From Spirochaeta sp. (GTDB lineage: Bacteria; Spirochaetota; Spirochaetia; Spirochaetales_E; Spirochaetaceae_B): a stretch of DNA of 5,835 nt. The DNA is taken from NCBI GenBank assembly GCA_030590585.1, contig JAUUYD010000170.1:1-5835 (forward strand), in the 5' to 3' direction. Positions 5,043 through 5,835 of the stretch are shown piece by piece. The position numbers and the translations under genes were made by a program. Positions within the stretch are counted from its first letter, which is position 1. Every line of letters starts with the position of its first letter. The notes beneath the pieces are model-generated. The model searched no databases, was not told the origin of the DNA, and saw only the letters and a program-made list of their open reading frames with translations.

Positions 5043-5835
5043 TTAGCCCTGGATGTCTACGTAGATGTCTTTAAACTTATCCCGCAGGGCCTGCTTGTTA
5101 TCGGTGACATACCTCATGTCCTCTTCGATGATGTTGATATCACTGATGTTGGTCATGTAGTCCGGAGTGGCCACACCGGCCATAACAGGCCTGTTGGTGA
5201 TGGTAGTGCCGTAGGCATCCTGGATTTCAGGTGAGGTAATGAAGTCGATAAATCTCTGGGCGTTTACCAGGTTCTTGCAATCCTTGATGATGCCTGATCC
5301 GGCGGGGAGGTAAACTACACCCTCTTCCATATAAACGACTTTCACATCGGCGCCGTCCCGGACGAGCTGAACACTGGGATCTTCATAGGAAAGGCCGATG
5401 GTGTATTCGCCGTCACGTACGCCTTTCCAGACGGAGCTGGAGCTGTCGATCACCACGGTGTTGGTGAAGAGGTCTACTACAAATTCCCAGGCACCAGCGT
5501 CTTCATAATCTCCTTTACCGATGGCATTGAGCATATTGGTAAGGTGAGCATAGGCGCTGGAAGAGGCTGAAGGGTTGGCTGAAACGATTTTGCCTTTGAG
5601 AGCCGGGTTCAACAGATCTTTATATCCATTCACTTCGATATCACCGATGAGGCTCTTATTTACCAGGATGATGCTGCCGTCCAGAACATAGGGAGTGATG
5701 AATCCGGTTTTGTTCCGGTAGATATCAATCACCTTACCGTCGTTGGCTGAGGTGTAGGGCTGGAAAAGCTCTTCGCTGTTCATGTATGTGGCAAAGGCGC
5801 CGCCGAAAGCCACATCGGCATAGGGATTGTTTGCC
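5043..5835 (-). CDS. ABC importer substrate-binding protein, C-terminal 264 aa (5' end outside window)
   Basis: The frame is open to the right edge, so the signal peptide and first part of the N-lobe are missing; an internal GTG at 5813 is not the start. The fragment opens with NNPYADVAFGG, the NPxxDVxxGG strand typical of Fe3+-type (FbpA/AfuA, family 1) binding proteins. Further matches are GSIILVNKS and LKGKIVSANPSASSSAYAHL (the lobe crossover), GLSYEDPSVQLVRDGADVKV, LPAGSGIIKDCKNLVNAQRF and FITSPEIQDAYGTTITNRPV near the C-terminus. It should capture ligand outside the inner membrane and deliver it to the fused permease. No adjacent Tyr-Tyr pair, the ferric ligand of classical FbpA, is present in the visible part, so iron is not supported; a hexose phosphate, phosphonate or another anion is possible. 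It is the first visible gene of the operon; the promoter lies outside. Confidence 0.9.
   Translation of the reverse strand, partial: ANNPYADVAFGGAFATYMNSEELFQPYTSANDGKVIDIYRNKTGFITPYVLDGSIILVNKSLIGDIEVNGYKDLLNPALKGKIVSANPSASSSAYAHLTNMLNAIGKGDYEDAGAWEFVVDLFTNTVVIDSSSSVWKGVRDGEYTIGLSYEDPSVQLVRDGADVKVVYMEEGVVYLPAGSGIIKDCKNLVNAQRFIDFITSPEIQDAYGTTITNRPVMAGVATPDYMTNISDINIIEEDMRYVTDNKQALRDKFKDIYVDIQG

Noticed and set aside
4603..5234. Several plus-strand ORFs opposite the ATPase and binding-protein genes
   Set aside because: Both minus-strand genes are intact with full motifs; these frames are shadows.

Overview
The window (roughly 50% G+C, no RNA genes, mobile elements or CRISPR seen) comes from a bacterium. 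The taxon cannot be fixed from sequence alone. The mix of a DUF438/hemerythrin/PAS protein, a YgbA-type protein and an Fe3+-type ABC importer would suit an anaerobic or facultative lineage such as a free-living spirochaete or a Firmicute; this is a low-confidence inference.

Layout. Positions 1-364 (minus) hold the first 121 residues of a membrane sensor protein that runs off the left edge. A 186-nt divergent intergenic region follows, containing a perfect 7-bp inverted repeat (394-414). On the plus strand, 551-1786 encodes a 411-residue cytoplasmic DUF438 - hemerythrin-like - PAS protein whose stop codon lies inside a probable weak terminator hairpin. Next come a possible 35-codon small ORF (1830-1937) and, overlapping its end, a TTG-initiated gene of the YgbA family ("nitrous oxide-stimulated promoter" family, 1930-2262).

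The right half (2280-5835, minus) is a tightly packed ABC importer operon transcribed toward the plus-strand genes, in the order substrate-binding protein (5' end outside the window), ATPase, fused two-domain permease. The genes are 17 nt apart and then overlap by 11 nt. The operon converges on the YgbA-family gene with only 17 nt between stop codons and no evident terminator.

How the genes fit together. The two main plus-strand genes look like a small nitric-oxide/redox-stress group: a probable di-iron sensor or repair protein with a PAS domain, plus a Cys-rich protein whose E. coli relative belongs to the NsrR regulon. The ABC operon is of the FbpABC/AfuABC class. Its substrate (ferric iron, or an organophosphate such as a hexose phosphate or phosphonate) cannot be settled here, and the visible part of the binding protein lacks the Tyr-Tyr pair of classical iron binders. 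No clearly new system is demonstrated. The most unusual spot is the small-ORF/ygbA junction at 1830-1940.
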